A DNA stretch of 64,000 nt, taken from NCBI GenBank assembly GCA_950106755.1, contig OX467082.1, forward strand, positions 31,744,001 to 31,808,000, in the 5' to 3' direction. Each line of letters starts with the position of its first letter. Position 1 is the first letter of the stretch. Of the stretch, positions 62,801 through 64,000 are shown piece after piece. The translations under genes were made by a program, and so were the position numbers. The notes below the pieces were generated by a model. That model was given only the letters and a program-made list of their open reading frames with translations, did not search any database and was not told where the DNA came from. The stretch is from Climacium dendroides. Lineage: Eukaryota > Streptophyta > Bryopsida > Hypnales > Climaciaceae.

Positions 62801-64000
62801 CATCGAGGTTTGCTCTTTTCTCTCGTCAGGGCACGTCTGGAAGGCCATGGCATTATCTTCCATCTAACTTGGATTGTTTCATATTGTCAATTGGGCATTT
62901 TGAAAATCGCACAAATTTTGGGATGGGCTCGTTCAAATATGGTCGACATCGAAATGTCCTACTTCGCAATTCCTGGGGGCGACCTCTGAGATTCCCTTGA
63001 TAAAGATTAATTAGCATTGAATAATGTCGATTGTTAATAGTAATTGCTGTGGAGTAGTGTTAAGTAAGTTTTTGTCTGGATTGATGTGGTAATTAGTGGA
63101 TGAACCAACAGTCTTTACATCGTATAGGTGCTTTTTTCAGTCTTTGACACGTCTTGTATGTAACGATTTCAGATTTTGTTCATTGAGGACTTCTTTGATC
63201 ACAGTAAGGAATCAAGTGCTCGGGTCAAATTTCATAGTTGAAATTCATGAAAATTAAAAATCCATTTCACGTTCTTCTGTCAGGTTAGCCTTGCTTGCGC
63301 TGCACTACTCTTGTTGGCGTTGGTTGCCATAGAGTCTCTTGTGTTGGATGTATTCCTATTGATAATGTCGTGGTGTTGTACAGTACATTCTTCCGAACAG
63401 ACTTTTTCTTTAGTTCTTTCATGGAAAAGTATTGGGATTTCTGCTCATTTTCTTGAATCCAGAAGGACGTGGGGGCTTACGTAGGGTTTGGAGTATGGTA
63501 GCAAATCCTCTCATAGTGGATGTCTTGCTCTTGTTCCTGGTGTTGCTCCTTTTTACATACTTTTTTCTTAGTTCATCGATAAGCATTGGAATTTCTGCTT
63601 TTTATTGACTTTGAGAAAAAAATTGTTCACAAATCGAACTCCCTCACCCAGCTTCCCGACCTTCTTGTCACCCCTCTTGCGTAGCCTCTGGTGCACATCA
63701 ACACCTCCACCATAGACGGCTCCTCCCACCGAGGACAACTTTGTGAATTCAAGCCGCATGGGTAGGCGACGTACTTGTTCATCGAAACGGGAGCGTATTG
63801 CGGAAGCTCACATGAGTTTTCAGTTGTGGGCTCAAGACATCTGCTACTTGGGGCTTACTTAGGGAGGCAAATCTGTGGTTGACAAGGGTACTCGCTACCC
63901 GGGTAAGCCTTTTTATAATTACTTTATGTCAACAATCGTCGGTTGTAGCAGCTGGGCTTCTTGTGCGTCAACCTCTTCCACCTGTGTGTGCCCAGCTCCC
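62801..64000. other. Window end, no gene recognised
   Basis: A 63-codon minus-strand ORF (63568-63759: AVYGGGVDVHQRLRKRGDKK) has a protein-like composition at 63635-63759, where the base composition is also richer in GC, but I do not recognise it. It might be an exon of a gene continuing beyond the window. Confidence 0.3.

Noticed and set aside
62428..62989. 158-codon ORF with repeated HFHSKGISSIWEV-type units
   Set aside because: Translation of the minisatellite; no other frame feature or splice site supports it.
1..64000. CRISPR arrays, bacterial operons, tRNA or rRNA genes
   Set aside because: No regularly spaced direct repeats with unique spacers, no ribosome-binding-site-led operons and no convincing tRNA A/B boxes or rRNA cores were seen; the genes are intron-bearing and eukaryotic.

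Overview
The window looks like nuclear DNA of a land plant that does not make seeds, most likely a bryophyte. The genes are split by GT-AG introns and have plant-type families: 60S ribosomal protein eL18, a secreted GH3 beta-xylosidase and an RCC1-repeat protein. Intergenic DNA is AT-rich and full of DNA transposons, and TTTAGGG-type motifs occur. The strongest clue is a gene for the N-methyltransferase half of betaine-lipid (DGTS) synthase. DGTS is made by algae, bryophytes, lycophytes and ferns but not by seed plants. No species can be named from the sequence alone.

Layout. 0-9 kb is a gene graveyard: a small unknown ORF, then minus-strand, intron-bearing remains of an importin-beta gene (about 2.0-3.9 kb, split by a MITE), an unknown exon (3.9-4.3 kb) and an ISU1-like iron-sulfur scaffold gene (5.7-8.6 kb) that carries a non-autonomous CACTA element in an intron. 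9-18.5 kb is AT-rich, with one gene for an acidic 21-residue-repeat protein at 11 kb. 18.5-24.2 kb holds two minus-strand genes that can be read through every splice site: the BtaB-like methyltransferase (4 exons, 260 aa) and the RCC1 protein (5 exons, 491 aa). 28.5-44.2 kb holds two copies of the eL18 gene in inverted orientation about 12 kb apart, with an 8-exon beta-xylosidase gene (802 aa) between them. 47.7-61.4 kb may be one large decayed CACTA element. It contains a decayed transposase region at 49.4-50.8 kb and, nested inside, a complete 4.42-kb Mutator-like element with about 270-bp terminal inverted repeats, a perfect 9-bp target-site duplication and a transposase gene broken in three places. 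62.2-62.8 kb is a minisatellite.

The intact genes do not form one pathway: eL18 is translation, the xylosidase is cell-wall remodelling, the BtaB-like enzyme is membrane lipid synthesis, and the RCC1 protein is of unknown target. The most informative structures are the mosaic similarity of the two eL18 copies (a likely gene-conversion tract), the nested transposons, and the cluster of captured or duplicated gene fragments at the left end. All gene models were built by eye from splice signals and family knowledge; no database search was run.
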